A stretch of 64,000 nucleotides of DNA from Seongchinamella sediminis (GTDB lineage Bacteria; Pseudomonadota; Gammaproteobacteria; Pseudomonadales; Halieaceae): positions 223,987 through 287,986 of the forward strand of contig NZ_QRAN01000004.1 of NCBI RefSeq assembly GCF_003457605.1, read 5' to 3'. Both the position numbers and the translations under genes were made by a program. The notes under the pieces are model-generated. The model was not told the DNA's origin and ran no database searches. It saw only the letters and a list, made by a program, of their open reading frames with translations. Shown piece after piece: positions 9,460-20,791 of the stretch (positions within the stretch are counted from its first letter, which is position 1; every line of letters begins with the position of its first letter).

Positions 9460-10385
9460 GCACTCTGGTAATTGCAGAACACGACAATGGCTCCCTGAAG
9501 GGCGCCACCCTGAACGCGGTCACCGCTGCCCAGGCCATGGGTGCGGATATCGATATCCTGGTTGCGGGCGCCGGCTGTGATGGCGCTGCCCAGGCCGCAG
9601 CCGCTGTTGCCGGCGTCAGCAAGGTGCTGGTCGCCGACAATGCCGCCTACGAGCACCAGCTGGCGGAGAATGTCAGCCTGCTGGTCGCGGAAGTGGGTGC
9701 CGGCTATGACAACATCATTGCCCCGGCCACCGCCAACGCCAAGAACACCATGCCTCGCGTGGCGGCCCTGCTGGACGTTGCCCAGATTTCGGAAATTACT
9801 TCCGTTGAATCCGCCGATACCTTCAAGCGCCCCATCTACGCCGGTAACGTGATCGCCACCGTCAAGAGCGCCGATGCCAAGAAAGTCATCACCGTGCGCA
9901 CCACGGCCTTCGACGCCGCTGCTGCTGAAGGCGGCTCGGCCACTGTCGAAGCCGTGGACGCGGTACACGATGCCGGCATCTCCAGCTTCGTCGGGGAAGA
10001 AGTGGCCGAATCCGATCGCCCGGAACTGACGGCCGCGCCGGTCGTGATCTCCGGTGGCCGTGGGATGCAGAACGGTGAGAACTTCAAGCTGCTGGAAGGC
10101 ATTGCCGACAAGCTGGGCGCCGCCATTGGTGCCTCCCGTGCCGCGGTGGACGCAGGCTTCGTGCCCAACGACATGCAGGTCGGCCAGACCGGCAAGATCG
10201 TCGCCCCCGACCTGTACATCGCCGTGGGCATCTCCGGCGCGATCCAGCACCTGGCGGGCATGAAAGACTCCAAGGTGATTGTTGCCATCAACAAGGACGA
10301 GGATGCGCCGATCTTCCAGGTAGCGGATTACGGCCTGGTGGCAGACCTGTTCGACGCGCTGCCAGAGCTGGAAAGCAAGATCTAG
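9456..10385 (+). CDS. etfA: Electron transfer flavoprotein alpha subunit
   Basis: A 309-residue FAD-carrying subunit of ETF. The N-terminal domain starts [20 protein letters not shown]. The C-terminal FAD domain shows [19 protein letters not shown] and then [40 protein letters not shown], of which the fragments [12 protein letters not shown] and [11 protein letters not shown] are the diagnostic FAD-binding motifs. Its ATG overlaps the etfB stop. A strong bidirectional terminator follows 20 bp after the stop. Confidence 0.97.
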   Translation: MSTLVIAEHDNGSLKGATLNAVTAAQAMGADIDILVAGAGCDGAAQAAAAVAGVSKVLVADNAAYEHQLAENVSLLVAEVGAGYDNIIAPATANAKNTMPRVAALLDVAQISEITSVESADTFKRPIYAGNVIATVKSADAKKVITVRTTAFDAAAAEGGSATVEAVDAVHDAGISSFVGEEVAESDRPELTAAPVVISGGRGMQNGENFKLLEGIADKLGAAIGASRAAVDAGFVPNDMQVGQTGKIVAPDLYIAVGISGAIQHLAGMKDSKVIVAINKDEDAPIFQVADYGLVADLFDALPELESKI

Positions 10386-10403
10386 GATCTCGCTGGCGCA
10401 CTG

Positions 10404-10432
10404 CAAAAACCGGCCCTGCGGCCGGTTTTTTT
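10404..10432. terminator. Bidirectional terminator between etfA and the antiporter gene
   Basis: ACCGGCC-CTGC-GGCCGGT (7-bp GC-rich stem) flanked by A-tract on the left and T-tract on the right, serving both convergent transcripts. Confidence 0.92.
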
Positions 10433-10440
10433 ATGCCCGG

Positions 10441-11610
10441 CTAATCCCGCCGCAGGCGGTCGGAGATCGCAATCGGGGTAGGGTAGTTCAGCACCACGAT
10501 ATAGGACGAGGCGAGCAGGGTGATAAGGGTGGCTGCCTGGATCAGCAGCGACGCTTCCTCGGAAATAAGCGCCGCGCCCGCCGCCACGTAGGCGATCAGC
10601 AGGGAAAACTCCGATGCCTGCCCCAGGCGGAAACCCAGGTCCCAGGCCAGGCTGCGTTTTTCACTGACGCCCTTGAGCAGCCAGCGATAGGTGGGGGGTT
10701 TAACCGCCAGCACCAGCACCGCCAGCACCAGCGCCGGCAGCCACACCTGTCCCAGCATGGACAGGTCGAAGCGGGCGCCGACGGCGAAGAAGAACAGAAT
10801 CAGGAAAAAGTCGCGCAGGGGCTTCAGGTTGACCGCGATGTACTGCGATATGGGGCTGGTGGCAATGGTGATGCCGGCGATAAAGGCGCCGATTTCCTCT
10901 GACAGGCCGAGGGCCCTGGCGGCCTCGGCCAGGCCCAGGCACCAGCCCAGGGCCAGCAGGAAAATGTACTCGTGGAAGCGGTCAAAACGGGCGATCAGCG
11001 GCAGCAGTACAAAGCGCACGACGAGCAGGGCGGCCCCTGCCAGCAGCGGCAGGCCCAGCAGGGACAGGGCCAGGTCCCGGCCCATATTGCCATCGCCAGT
11101 GGATGCGCTGAACAACACCATGAGCACGATAATCGCCAGCAGGTCCTGCAGTAACAGCATGCCTATCATCAGTTCCCCGATGTGGCGGTGATGCAGCACG
11201 GTGGTGGGGAGTAACTTGATGCCGATGATGGTCGAGGAAAACATCATCGCCGCACCCACGATCAGCGCCTCCACATTGCTGTAACCGAACAGCCGGGTGA
11301 CAGCGAAGCCCATGGCCAGGAACAGGGCAGAACTGGCGACTGCCACCACGGTGGATTTGCGCAGGGTGGACCACAGCGCCTGGGGCTGCATGTCCAGTCC
11401 CAGCAGGAACAGCAGGAAAATAATCCCGACATGGCCGATGTCTGCCAGTAACTTGGTGCCGCTGACCAGGGACAGCCCGTGGGGGCCGATAAAGGCGCCC
11501 AGGGCGATATAGGCGATGATCAGTGGCTGGCGGGTAGCCAGGGCCAGCGAGGCAAAGACCGCCGCACCGGTGAAGATGAGAAAGAATGAGAATGTGATGG
11601 ATACATCCAT
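10441..11610 (-). CDS. Cation:proton antiporter, CPA2 family (KefB/RosB-like membrane domain)
   Basis: A 389-residue polytopic inner-membrane protein with about 11-13 hydrophobic segments. The Na/H-exchanger fold is recognisable from [32 protein letters not shown] and [14 protein letters not shown], the latter preceding [12 protein letters not shown], which carries the Gln-Asp pair of CPA2 carriers. It ends shortly after the membrane domain and lacks the C-terminal RCK (TrkA-N) regulatory domain of Kef proteins. It probably exchanges K+ or Na+ for protons. The ATG at 11610 is preceded by GGGAG. It is transcribed alone and ends on the terminator shared with etfA. Confidence 0.9.
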   Translation of the reverse strand: MDVSITFSFFLIFTGAAVFASLALATRQPLIIAYIALGAFIGPHGLSLVSGTKLLADIGHVGIIFLLFLLGLDMQPQALWSTLRKSTVVAVASSALFLAMGFAVTRLFGYSNVEALIVGAAMMFSSTIIGIKLLPTTVLHHRHIGELMIGMLLLQDLLAIIVLMVLFSASTGDGNMGRDLALSLLGLPLLAGAALLVVRFVLLPLIARFDRFHEYIFLLALGWCLGLAEAARALGLSEEIGAFIAGITIATSPISQYIAVNLKPLRDFFLILFFFAVGARFDLSMLGQVWLPALVLAVLVLAVKPPTYRWLLKGVSEKRSLAWDLGFRLGQASEFSLLIAYVAAGAALISEEASLLIQAATLITLLASSYIVVLNYPTPIAISDRLRRD

Positions 11611-11779
11611 TCAGGGGGCTCCCGTTGCTGTTGCTGCTAGCATGCCGTTGTGTACAGCAGCCACTGAATTCCCGGAGCGCCGGCCGTCGCCTGCGCGGGA
11701 ATGGCGATAGTCGGGAGTGTAAACAACCCGTATGAGGATAGGAAATTTGCCAACACCGGGGCTGACTCCCGAGGTCTGG

Positions 11780-11868
11780 CAAGCGGGCCTGAGCGCTGCG
11801 CCTGAGACCCGAGTTCTGTGCCTCAGCTCTGTGCTTGCCCTGCGCCTGAACCCTGTGCCCGCCTTTGC
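11780..11868. repeat. Short degenerate direct repeats downstream of the DUF934 gene
   Basis: About five imperfect copies of a CTGYGCCTSA-like unit (for example CTGCGCCTGA, CTGTGCCTCA, CTGCGCCTGA) follow the DUF934 stop codon, and a diverged copy lies just inside the gene's 3' end. Spacing is irregular (about 20-30 bp). Function unknown. Confidence 0.45.
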
Positions 11869-12300
11869 CTAGGCCCTGCGCCGGAACAGGGGCTGGGGCT
11901 GGTTCACGGAAGCCTGGTAGTACTCGCTGAAATCGGCCAGGCTGTCCAGCGCGTCCTCGAGGTCCGACTCGTCGTCGAACTGGAAGGCGTCAAAGCCGCA
12001 GCGGGAGAGGTAGGTGAGCTGGTCGCGGATAAAGTGCCCGACGGCGCGCAATTCGCCCTTGTAACCCCGCTCCCGCAGTTCCCTGCCGTAGGAAAACCCG
12101 CGGCCATCGGTGAAGGTCGGGAAGTTGACCAGCACCAGCGGGATTTCCTCGATGTGCTCGAGCAGGGGGGCGAGGGTCTCGCCGGGCTCCAGCACGACTG
12201 CGCGATGGGCCCGATCCTGGCACTGTAGCCACTGTTCGAGATCCAGTACCTCGGGGCCGTGGTCCTCGACGATGGCGCCGTTCTTAATGAGCAGGGGCAT
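11869..12300 (-). CDS. DUF934 protein paired with sulfite reductase
   Basis: A 143-residue soluble acidic protein, MPLLIKNGAIVEDHGPEVLD, with the DUF934 hallmarks VNFPTFTDGRGFSYGRELRE and GFDAFQFDDESDLEDALDSL. It is nearly always encoded beside the cysI-type reductase in Pseudomonas and beta-proteobacteria and is thought to support sulfite or nitrite reduction; its exact role is not established. The start is ATG at 12300, chosen over a longer frame from 12333 because AAGGAG lies 7 nt upstream. It overlaps the end of cysI by 17 bp, consistent with coupled translation. Confidence 0.9.
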   Translation of the reverse strand: MPLLIKNGAIVEDHGPEVLDLEQWLQCQDRAHRAVVLEPGETLAPLLEHIEEIPLVLVNFPTFTDGRGFSYGRELRERGYKGELRAVGHFIRDQLTYLSRCGFDAFQFDDESDLEDALDSLADFSEYYQASVNQPQPLFRRRA

Positions 12301-13948
12301 AGACACGCTCCTTGAAAGGGTCGATGCCGACACGGCGATAGGTGTCGAGAAACGTTTCCTCGCCCTGGCGCAGTTCGACGAAAGTGGTCAGCAGTTTGTC
12401 CATGACATCCGGCATGTCATCCTGCTTGAAAGAGGGGCCGAGGATCTTGCCAATGGACGTGTCCTTGCCCTGACTGCCGCCGAGACTGACCTGGTAGAAT
12501 TCCTGTCCTTTCTTGTCCACGCCGAGAATGCCGATGTGGCCGATGTGGTGGTGGCCGCAGGCATTCATGCACCCGCTGATGTTCAGTTCCAGCGGGCCGA
12601 GATCGTAGACGTAGTCCATGTCGTCAAAGCGGGCCTGGATAGCTTCCGCCACCGGAATCGACTTGGCGTTGGCCAGCGAGCAGTAGTCGCCACCCGGGCA
12701 GCAGATCACATCGGTCAGGTAGCCGATGTTGGCGGTGGCAAGTCCGGCCTGCTGCAGGCTTTGCCAGAGTTCGTACAGCCTGGACTGCTCGACATCGGCC
12801 AGCACCAGGTTCTGCTCGTGGGTGGTGCGGATTTCGCCGAAGGAATAGCGGTCCGCCAGGTCGGCGACCAGATCCAGCTGCCTGGCGGTAATGTCGCCGG
12901 GTGTATGGCCGGTTGCCTTCAGGGAGACGTTGACGATGCGGTAACCGGGAACGCGGTGCTCGACCGTATTGCGCTTTACCCAGTTGCTGAATATCGGGTC
13001 CTTGTCACAGTGCGCCTGCAGCGTGGTCCGGGCGGCGCTGGCATCCACGGCGGCATAGTCGGGTGCGGTAAAGAAGGAGCGGGCGCGCTCGACTTCTTCC
13101 GGGATGAGGGTGCTGGGGCCATTCTTGATCGGTTCCCATTCGTGTTCCACGGCTTCCCGGAACGCATCGCTGCCCATGGCCTTGACCAGGATCTTGATCC
13201 GCGCCTTGAACTTGTTGTCGCGGCGTCCGTGCTGGTTGTAAACCCGCAGTATGGCTTCCAGGTAGGTCAGCAGGTGCTCAGCCGGCAGGAACTCACAGAT
13301 TTCAACACCAATGACGGGCGTGCGGCCCAGGCCGCCGCCGACAAGCACACGAAAGCCGGTCTCGCCGGCCGCGTTATGCACTAACTCCACGCCAATGTCG
13401 TGGGCGTGGATCGCGGCCCGATCCTGTTTGCTGCTGCATACCGCTATTTTGAATTTGCGTGGCAGGAAAGCGAATTCCGGGTGCAGCGTGGACCACTGGC
13501 GAATGATCTCGCACCAGGGGCGGGGATCCTCCAGTTCATCGGTGGCGACGCCGGCGAACTGGTCTGTGGTGGTATTGCGGATGCAGTTGCCGGAGGTCTG
13601 GATTGCGTGCATTTGCACCGTGGCCAGTTCAGCCAGTATATCGGGGACCTCCGCCAGCTGCGGCCAGTTGAACTGGATGTTCTGGCGCGTGCTGATGTGC
13701 ACATAGCCTTTGTCGTAATCCCGCGACAGCTGGGCAATCTTGCGCAGCTGGCGGGTGTTTATCATGCCGTAGGGCACGGCAACCCTGAGCATCGGCGCGA
13801 GGCGCTGTATATACAGTCCATTTTGCAGGCGCAGCGGGAGGAACTGCTCTTCGCTGAGTTCACCGTCCAGATAGCGCCGGGTCTGGTCGCGGAACTGGGC
13901 CACCCGGTCATCGACTATTTTCTGGTCGTACTCGTCATAAACGTACAT
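12284..13948 (-). CDS. cysI: Assimilatory sulfite reductase hemoprotein (nitrite/sulfite reductase family)
   Basis: Siroheme/4Fe-4S enzyme that reduces sulfite to sulfide with six electrons. It has 554 residues and two pseudo-symmetric ferredoxin-like/siroheme domains. Cluster and siroheme ligands are visible as CCPGGDYCSLANAKS and SGCMNACGHHHIGHIG near residues 425 and 475. The N-terminal half has YDKGYVHISTRQNIQFNW, the substrate-side basic residues. No flavoprotein CysJ is nearby, so it probably takes electrons from ferredoxin or another carrier, as proposed for Pseudomonas. ATG at 13948 has AGGA 7 nt upstream. DUF934 overlaps its 3' end. Confidence 0.94.
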   Translation of the reverse strand: MYVYDEYDQKIVDDRVAQFRDQTRRYLDGELSEEQFLPLRLQNGLYIQRLAPMLRVAVPYGMINTRQLRKIAQLSRDYDKGYVHISTRQNIQFNWPQLAEVPDILAELATVQMHAIQTSGNCIRNTTTDQFAGVATDELEDPRPWCEIIRQWSTLHPEFAFLPRKFKIAVCSSKQDRAAIHAHDIGVELVHNAAGETGFRVLVGGGLGRTPVIGVEICEFLPAEHLLTYLEAILRVYNQHGRRDNKFKARIKILVKAMGSDAFREAVEHEWEPIKNGPSTLIPEEVERARSFFTAPDYAAVDASAARTTLQAHCDKDPIFSNWVKRNTVEHRVPGYRIVNVSLKATGHTPGDITARQLDLVADLADRYSFGEIRTTHEQNLVLADVEQSRLYELWQSLQQAGLATANIGYLTDVICCPGGDYCSLANAKSIPVAEAIQARFDDMDYVYDLGPLELNISGCMNACGHHHIGHIGILGVDKKGQEFYQVSLGGSQGKDTSIGKILGPSFKQDDMPDVMDKLLTTFVELRQGEETFLDTYRRVGIDPFKERVYAPAH

Positions 13949-14078
13949 CGAAGGTTCCTGTGTTACTTTGGCCGGGTTCGGGCCGGCGTGGGGAGGCGGT
14001 ACATTAGCAGAAACGCACAGCCTTAAATAGTCATATTATTCATATGGTTAGAACGATTAGTTAGGACGCGCCGGGGGC

Positions 14079-14106
14079 TTGGGATTCTACCCCGAGCTGC
14101 TATAAT
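14079..14106 (+). promoter_or_regulatory. Candidate promoter of the 40-residue membrane peptide gene
   Basis: TTGGGA (14079-14084), 16 nt, TATAAT (14101-14106, perfect -10). It gives a leader of about 27 nt before the ATG at 14140. Confidence 0.6.
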
Positions 14107-14139
14107 GGCGCCGCCCAAGACCGCCCGAGGAGCGAAACA

Positions 14140-14262
14140 ATGAGCGAAAACAGTAACCACAAACACGCCGGTGACGGCGCTGCCGATGCGATTGCCGCTA
14201 CCGCAGTGATTTCACTGCTGGTCCTGACCCTGTACATCTGGCTGTCAGGAATGCCTTCCTGA
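14140..14262 (+). CDS. Small single-pass membrane protein (40 residues)
   Basis: A small gene readable directly from the sequence: ATG at 14140, stop TGA at 14260-14262. The product starts MSENSNHKHAGDGAADAIAA, has one transmembrane helix (TAVISLLVLTLYIWLSG) and ends MPS. GAGGAG lies 7 nt before the ATG and a perfect TATAAT lies 33 bp upstream, so it is very likely expressed. I do not recognise a family. The hydrophilic, His-containing N-terminus followed by one helix resembles small accessory subunits of membrane complexes, but no partner is identifiable. It sits alone between divergent cysI and the convergent DUF2970 gene. Confidence 0.72.
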   Translation: MSENSNHKHAGDGAADAIAATAVISLLVLTLYIWLSGMPS

Positions 14263-14269
14263 AGCCACT

Positions 14270-14299
14270 GGCGCGGGCCACTGGCTAGTTGCCCGCGCC
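14270..14299. terminator. GC-rich hairpin between the small membrane gene and DUF2970
   Basis: GGCGCGGGC and GCCCGCGCC form a perfect 9-bp stem with a 12-nt loop that includes the DUF2970 stop. It lies at a convergent gene junction. No T-tract is present on either strand, so terminator function is tentative. Confidence 0.45.
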
Positions 14300-14512
14300 A
14301 CTGAGCACCAGCTGCACAATTACCACCATCAGGGCGATAAAGCCGAGGGTAAAAATAAGCCCGGCGGCAATGAATACGCCCGCCCGGCCCTGGTTGAAAT
14401 CGCGCTCCCGGTTCTTGCTGCTTTGCACGCCCAGGCCAGCCGCGAACACACTTGCTATCACCTGCAGCGGGTTGAGGGACTTCTTCTTCCGGCCCTCGTT
14501 GTCGTCAGTCAT
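14285..14512 (-). CDS. DUF2970 domain protein
   Basis: A 75-residue membrane protein with the DUF2970 signature PLQVIASVFAAGLGVQSSKN followed by RERDFNQGR and one C-terminal transmembrane helix (AGVFIAAGLIFTLGFIALMV). The family is small, widespread in proteobacteria and of unknown function. Its start is 15 bp after the metH stop and the GAGGAG before it overlaps the metH end, so it is the distal gene of a metH operon. Confidence 0.88.
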   Translation of the reverse strand: MTDDNEGRKKKSLNPLQVIASVFAAGLGVQSSKNRERDFNQGRAGVFIAAGLIFTLGFIALMVVIVQLVLSGAGN

Positions 14513-14527
14513 TGTTGTTGCAACTCC

Positions 14528-18214
<3,687 letters not shown>

Positions 18215-18259
18215 GGTGGTCGCTATGCTGTGAAAGACGCGCATCCTAACAGAGCGACC

Positions 18260-18289
18260 AACCTATATCAAAATATTTTGATATAGGTT
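18260..18289. promoter_or_regulatory. Perfect 30-bp palindrome in the metH/nfuA divergent region
   Basis: Two perfect 15-nt arms (AACCTATATCAAAAT and its exact complement) with no spacer, 46 bp upstream of the metH ATG. An uninterrupted dyad this long in an intergenic region is most simply an operator for a dimeric regulator. In proteobacteria metH is a target of the ArsR-family regulator SahR, among others; I cannot confirm a motif match. Confidence 0.75.
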
Positions 18290-18371
18290 TCCGGTCGGCA
18301 GGCTTGAAAACTCGCGATCGCGCCCCCAATCTTTTAGAATACCTGACTAAATTACTCGGAAAGAACGTATT

Positions 18372-18947
18372 ATGGTTACCATTACCGAATCCGCCCAGGA
18401 CTACCTGGCGGAATTGCTCGCCAAACAGGACGATGCCCTGGGTGTCAGGGTCTTCATCAACCAGCCTGGTACACCCCGCGCCGAGACCTGTATCGCCTAT
18501 TGTCGCGACGGCGACGTGAAAGAGGGCGATGAGGAGCACGAGTTCGACAAATTCACTGCCTGGTTTGAGGGCCGTTCCCTGCCATTCCTGGAGGACGCCC
18601 TGGTCGACTACTCCAAGGACCGCATGGGCGGGCAGCTCACCATCAAGGCGCCGAACGCGAAGATGCCCCGGGTGGACGAGAACAGCCCGCTGGAAGACCG
18701 TATCAACTACGTCCTCTACAACGAGGTCAACCCGGCCCTGGCCGCCCACGGCGGCGAGGTCAGCCTGGTGGAGCTCACCGAAGACAACTATGCGGTGCTG
18801 CGCTTTGGCGGTGGCTGCCAGGGCTGTTCCGCGGTGGATCAGACGCTCAAGGGCGGGGTCGAGAAAACCCTCATGGAGCAGGTGCCGCAACTCGCCGGCG
18901 TCCGCGACATGACCGACCATTCGGACCGTTCCCAGGCCTTCTATTAG
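18372..18947 (+). CDS. nfuA: Fe/S biogenesis protein NfuA
   Basis: A 191-residue carrier that receives 4Fe-4S clusters and delivers them to apo-enzymes under stress. The N-terminal degenerate A-type domain is [20 protein letters not shown]. The C-terminal Nfu domain has [19 protein letters not shown], with the CxxC (about residues 153-156) that bridges a cluster in the homodimer. Length equals E. coli NfuA (191). GGAAAG lies 9 nt before the ATG. It is divergent from metH across the 30-bp palindrome and ends beside the first copy of the structured inverted element. Confidence 0.96.
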   Translation: MVTITESAQDYLAELLAKQDDALGVRVFINQPGTPRAETCIAYCRDGDVKEGDEEHEFDKFTAWFEGRSLPFLEDALVDYSKDRMGGQLTIKAPNAKMPRVDENSPLEDRINYVLYNEVNPALAAHGGEVSLVELTEDNYAVLRFGGGCQGCSAVDQTLKGGVEKTLMEQVPQLAGVRDMTDHSDRSQAFY

Positions 18948-18963
18948 ACTTGATGCTGTTTAC

Positions 18964-19215
18964 CTGAAAGGCGGGCTTTTGGCTGGCCTTTTCCTGTTTG
19001 CGACTTTGCACCCGGCCCGGCACTGGGGTTTACCTTGCTCCACGGCCACAAGCTCCGTTCCGTTTTCGGGCCGCTGCGGAACTCGCCAGGGGTTGCTGTA
19101 CGCAACCCCTAGGCAGGCTCAGACAGTCCTCGCGGACAGCCCCCGAAAACTCCACTGCGCAAAAAGCGGTGGCCTGATTGTTCCGCAAGGTAAACCCCAG
19201 TGCCAGGCCTTGCTT
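18964..19215 (-). repeat. Structured intergenic element, copy 1 (terminator plus 186-bp multi-helix hairpin)
   Basis: The core 19019-19204 is bounded by perfect 20-bp inverted arms (left GGCACTGGGGTTTACCTTGC). Inside are three nested helices: GGCCAC/GTGGCC (19044-19049 with 19169-19174), GTTTTCGGG/CCCGAAAAC (19062-19070 with 19142-19150) and an apical hairpin AGGGGTTGC/GCAACCCCT (19088-19096 with 19102-19110). Read on the minus strand it aligns with copy 2 at roughly 75-80% identity. The flank up to 18964 is also homologous and holds the nfuA terminator. No coding potential is evident. Confidence 0.9.
18967..18992 (+). terminator. Terminator after nfuA
   Basis: AAAGGC...GCCTTTT hairpin (AAAGGCGGGCTTTTGGCTGG, then CCTTTT) 20 bp past the nfuA stop. 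The same terminator module closes aroF at the other end of the region. Confidence 0.8.
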
Positions 19216-19329
19216 CCTGCCACGCTTGCCCATCCCGGCCGATGACATAGCTTCACACTACAGAGGCCCTCGAAACAGGCCTGTCCTGATTATCCGAATT
19301 CGACTGGCCTTCCCTGTAGTTATCGCGGT

Positions 19330-19575
19330 GGTGAGGCCCGGTGTCGGGATATACCTTCCGGAACAATCAGGCCCCTGCTTTTTGCCCAGCCGGGTTTTTG
19401 GGGGCCTTCTGCGAGCACTGTCTGAGTCCCGATTTTTTGCGCAGCAAAAAATGGTCGAGTTGCGCAGCAGCCCAAAAACCCGGCGGAGCTTGGGGCCGTG
19501 GAGGAAGGTATATCCCGACGCCGGACCGGGTGCGAAGTGCCGAGCAAAAAAGGCGAGCCAAAGCCCGCCTTTCAG
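19330..19575 (+). repeat. Structured intergenic element, copy 2 (183-bp multi-helix hairpin plus terminator)
   Basis: The core 19340-19522 has 20-bp inverted arms with one G-T mismatch (GGTGTCGGGATATACCTTCC). Inside are GGCCCC/GGGGCC (19370-19375 with 19492-19497), a perfect 13-bp helix CCGGGTTTTTGGG (19390-19402 with 19471-19483) and an apical hairpin ATTTTTTGC-GCA-GCAAAAAAT (19432-19452). Each helix occupies the same place as in copy 1 but with different base pairs. Conserved unpaired blocks are GGAACAATCAGG, ACTGTCTGAG and CGAGTT. A central unique stretch of about 115 bp separates the copies. Confidence 0.9.
19546..19572 (-). terminator. Terminator after the DAHP synthase gene
   Basis: On the minus strand AAAGGCGGGC-TTTG-GCTCGCCTTT (one mismatch) followed by a T-tract, 22 bp past the aroF stop. 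It is homologous to the nfuA terminator. Confidence 0.88.
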
Positions 19576-19593
19576 AGTGCGTGAAGCCCGACC

Positions 19594-20670
19594 TCAGCCA
19601 GACTGGCGTGCCTTCAGTGCGTCCTTCACCGTGTCGCGCAGTTTGCGCAGCGAAGCCTCGGTGGTCTCCCAGTCAATACAGCCATCCGTAACCGAAACGC
19701 CGTACTGGAGATCATCGAGATTGTCCGGAATCGACTGGTTGCCCGCGTGGATATTGGATTCGATCATCAGGCCGACAATGGAGTCATTGCCCTCCAGCAC
19801 CTGGTTGCCCACGTTTTCCACCACCAGCGGTTGCAGCTCCGGCTGCTTGTTGGAATTGGCATGGGAGCAGTCAACCATGATGTTTTTCGCCAGCCCGGCC
19901 TTTTCCAGGGCCTCCTCACACAGGCGGATATGAACCGAGTCGTAGTTCGGGCCGCTGCTGCCGCCGCGCAGGACAATATGGCCGTGCCGGTTGCCCTTGG
20001 TGGTGAACACCGAAACCTGGCCCAGGTGGTTGATGCCGAGAAAACGGTGGGGCTTGGATACCGAGTTGAGCGCGTTGGTGGCCACCGTCAACCCACCGTC
20101 GGTGCCATTCTTGAAACCGACGGCGGAGGACAGGCCGCTGGCCATCTCCCGGTGGGTCTGGGACTCGGTAGTGCGGGCGCCAATGGCTGACCAGCTGATC
20201 AGGTCCTGCAGGTACTGGGGGGAAATCGGGTCCAGCGCCTCGGTGGAGGTGGGCAGACCCAGTTCCAGGATATCCAGCAGCAGTTTGCGACCGATATGCA
20301 GGCCTTCCTCGATCTTGAACGAGTCATCCAGGTGGGGGTCGTTGATCAGGCCTTTCCAGCCCACGGTGGTGCGCGGCTTTTCAAAGTACACACGCATGAC
20401 GATGTACAGGCTGTCCTCAAGCTCATCGGCCAGCGCTTTCAGTTTGCGGGCATAGTCCATGGCGGCCTTGGGGTCATGGATGGAGCAGGGGCCGACCACG
20501 ACGAACAGCCGATGATCCTTGCGGTCGAGGATGTCCCAGATCACCTGGCGACTGTCGGCCACGGTCTGGCTGACGGCCGCGGACATCGGCAGTGCGTCCC
20601 ACAGCTGCTCCGGCGTCACCAGTACACCCTGGGAATCGACGTTGATGTTGTGGACTTCGTTGTTGCTCAT
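19594..20670 (-). CDS. aroF: 3-deoxy-7-phosphoheptulonate synthase, class I (AroF-like)
   Basis: First enzyme of the shikimate pathway: phosphoenolpyruvate plus erythrose 4-phosphate gives DAHP. It has 358 residues from ATG at 20670 (MSNNEVHNINVDSQGVLVTP). Active-site and metal motifs include VVVGPCSIHDPKAAM, VYFEKPRTTVGWKGLINDP and GARTTESQTHREMASGLS. The segments STEALDPISPQYLQDL and YGVSVTDGCIDWE look more like the tyrosine-sensitive AroF isozyme than AroG, but feedback specificity cannot be read with certainty. A longer frame extends upstream to 21402 over the divergent gene and is not real. It ends beside structured-element copy 2. Confidence 0.95.
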   Translation of the reverse strand: MSNNEVHNINVDSQGVLVTPEQLWDALPMSAAVSQTVADSRQVIWDILDRKDHRLFVVVGPCSIHDPKAAMDYARKLKALADELEDSLYIVMRVYFEKPRTTVGWKGLINDPHLDDSFKIEEGLHIGRKLLLDILELGLPTSTEALDPISPQYLQDLISWSAIGARTTESQTHREMASGLSSAVGFKNGTDGGLTVATNALNSVSKPHRFLGINHLGQVSVFTTKGNRHGHIVLRGGSSGPNYDSVHIRLCEEALEKAGLAKNIMVDCSHANSNKQPELQPLVVENVGNQVLEGNDSIVGLMIESNIHAGNQSIPDNLDDLQYGVSVTDGCIDWETTEASLRKLRDTVKDALKARQSG

Positions 20671-20791
20671 GCCTGTTACCTGATACAGTAAATCCCCGCT
20701 CCGGGGCCCGATACGTTGTTTGAAGGCGGGCCATTCTATAGCAGAGTCCGGCATTTGGGTAGGCGCCATCCGGGCGCGGCAGGAGGCTTTG

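Noticed and set aside
10982..11782. A 266-codon minus-strand frame overlapping the antiporter
   Set aside because: Same strand but a different frame from a clear membrane transporter; its translation is Arg/His/Pro-rich and typical of an out-of-frame reading.
18260..18289. The 30-bp palindrome as a terminator
   Set aside because: It lies between divergent genes, is A/T-rich in the stem and has no following T-tract, so an operator is more likely.
18948..19593. Possible small proteins in the nfuA-aroF gap (frames of 60-250 codons)
   Set aside because: The frames cross inverted-repeat arms and terminators, differ between the two homologous copies and have no plausible ribosome sites. Structure, not coding, is conserved.
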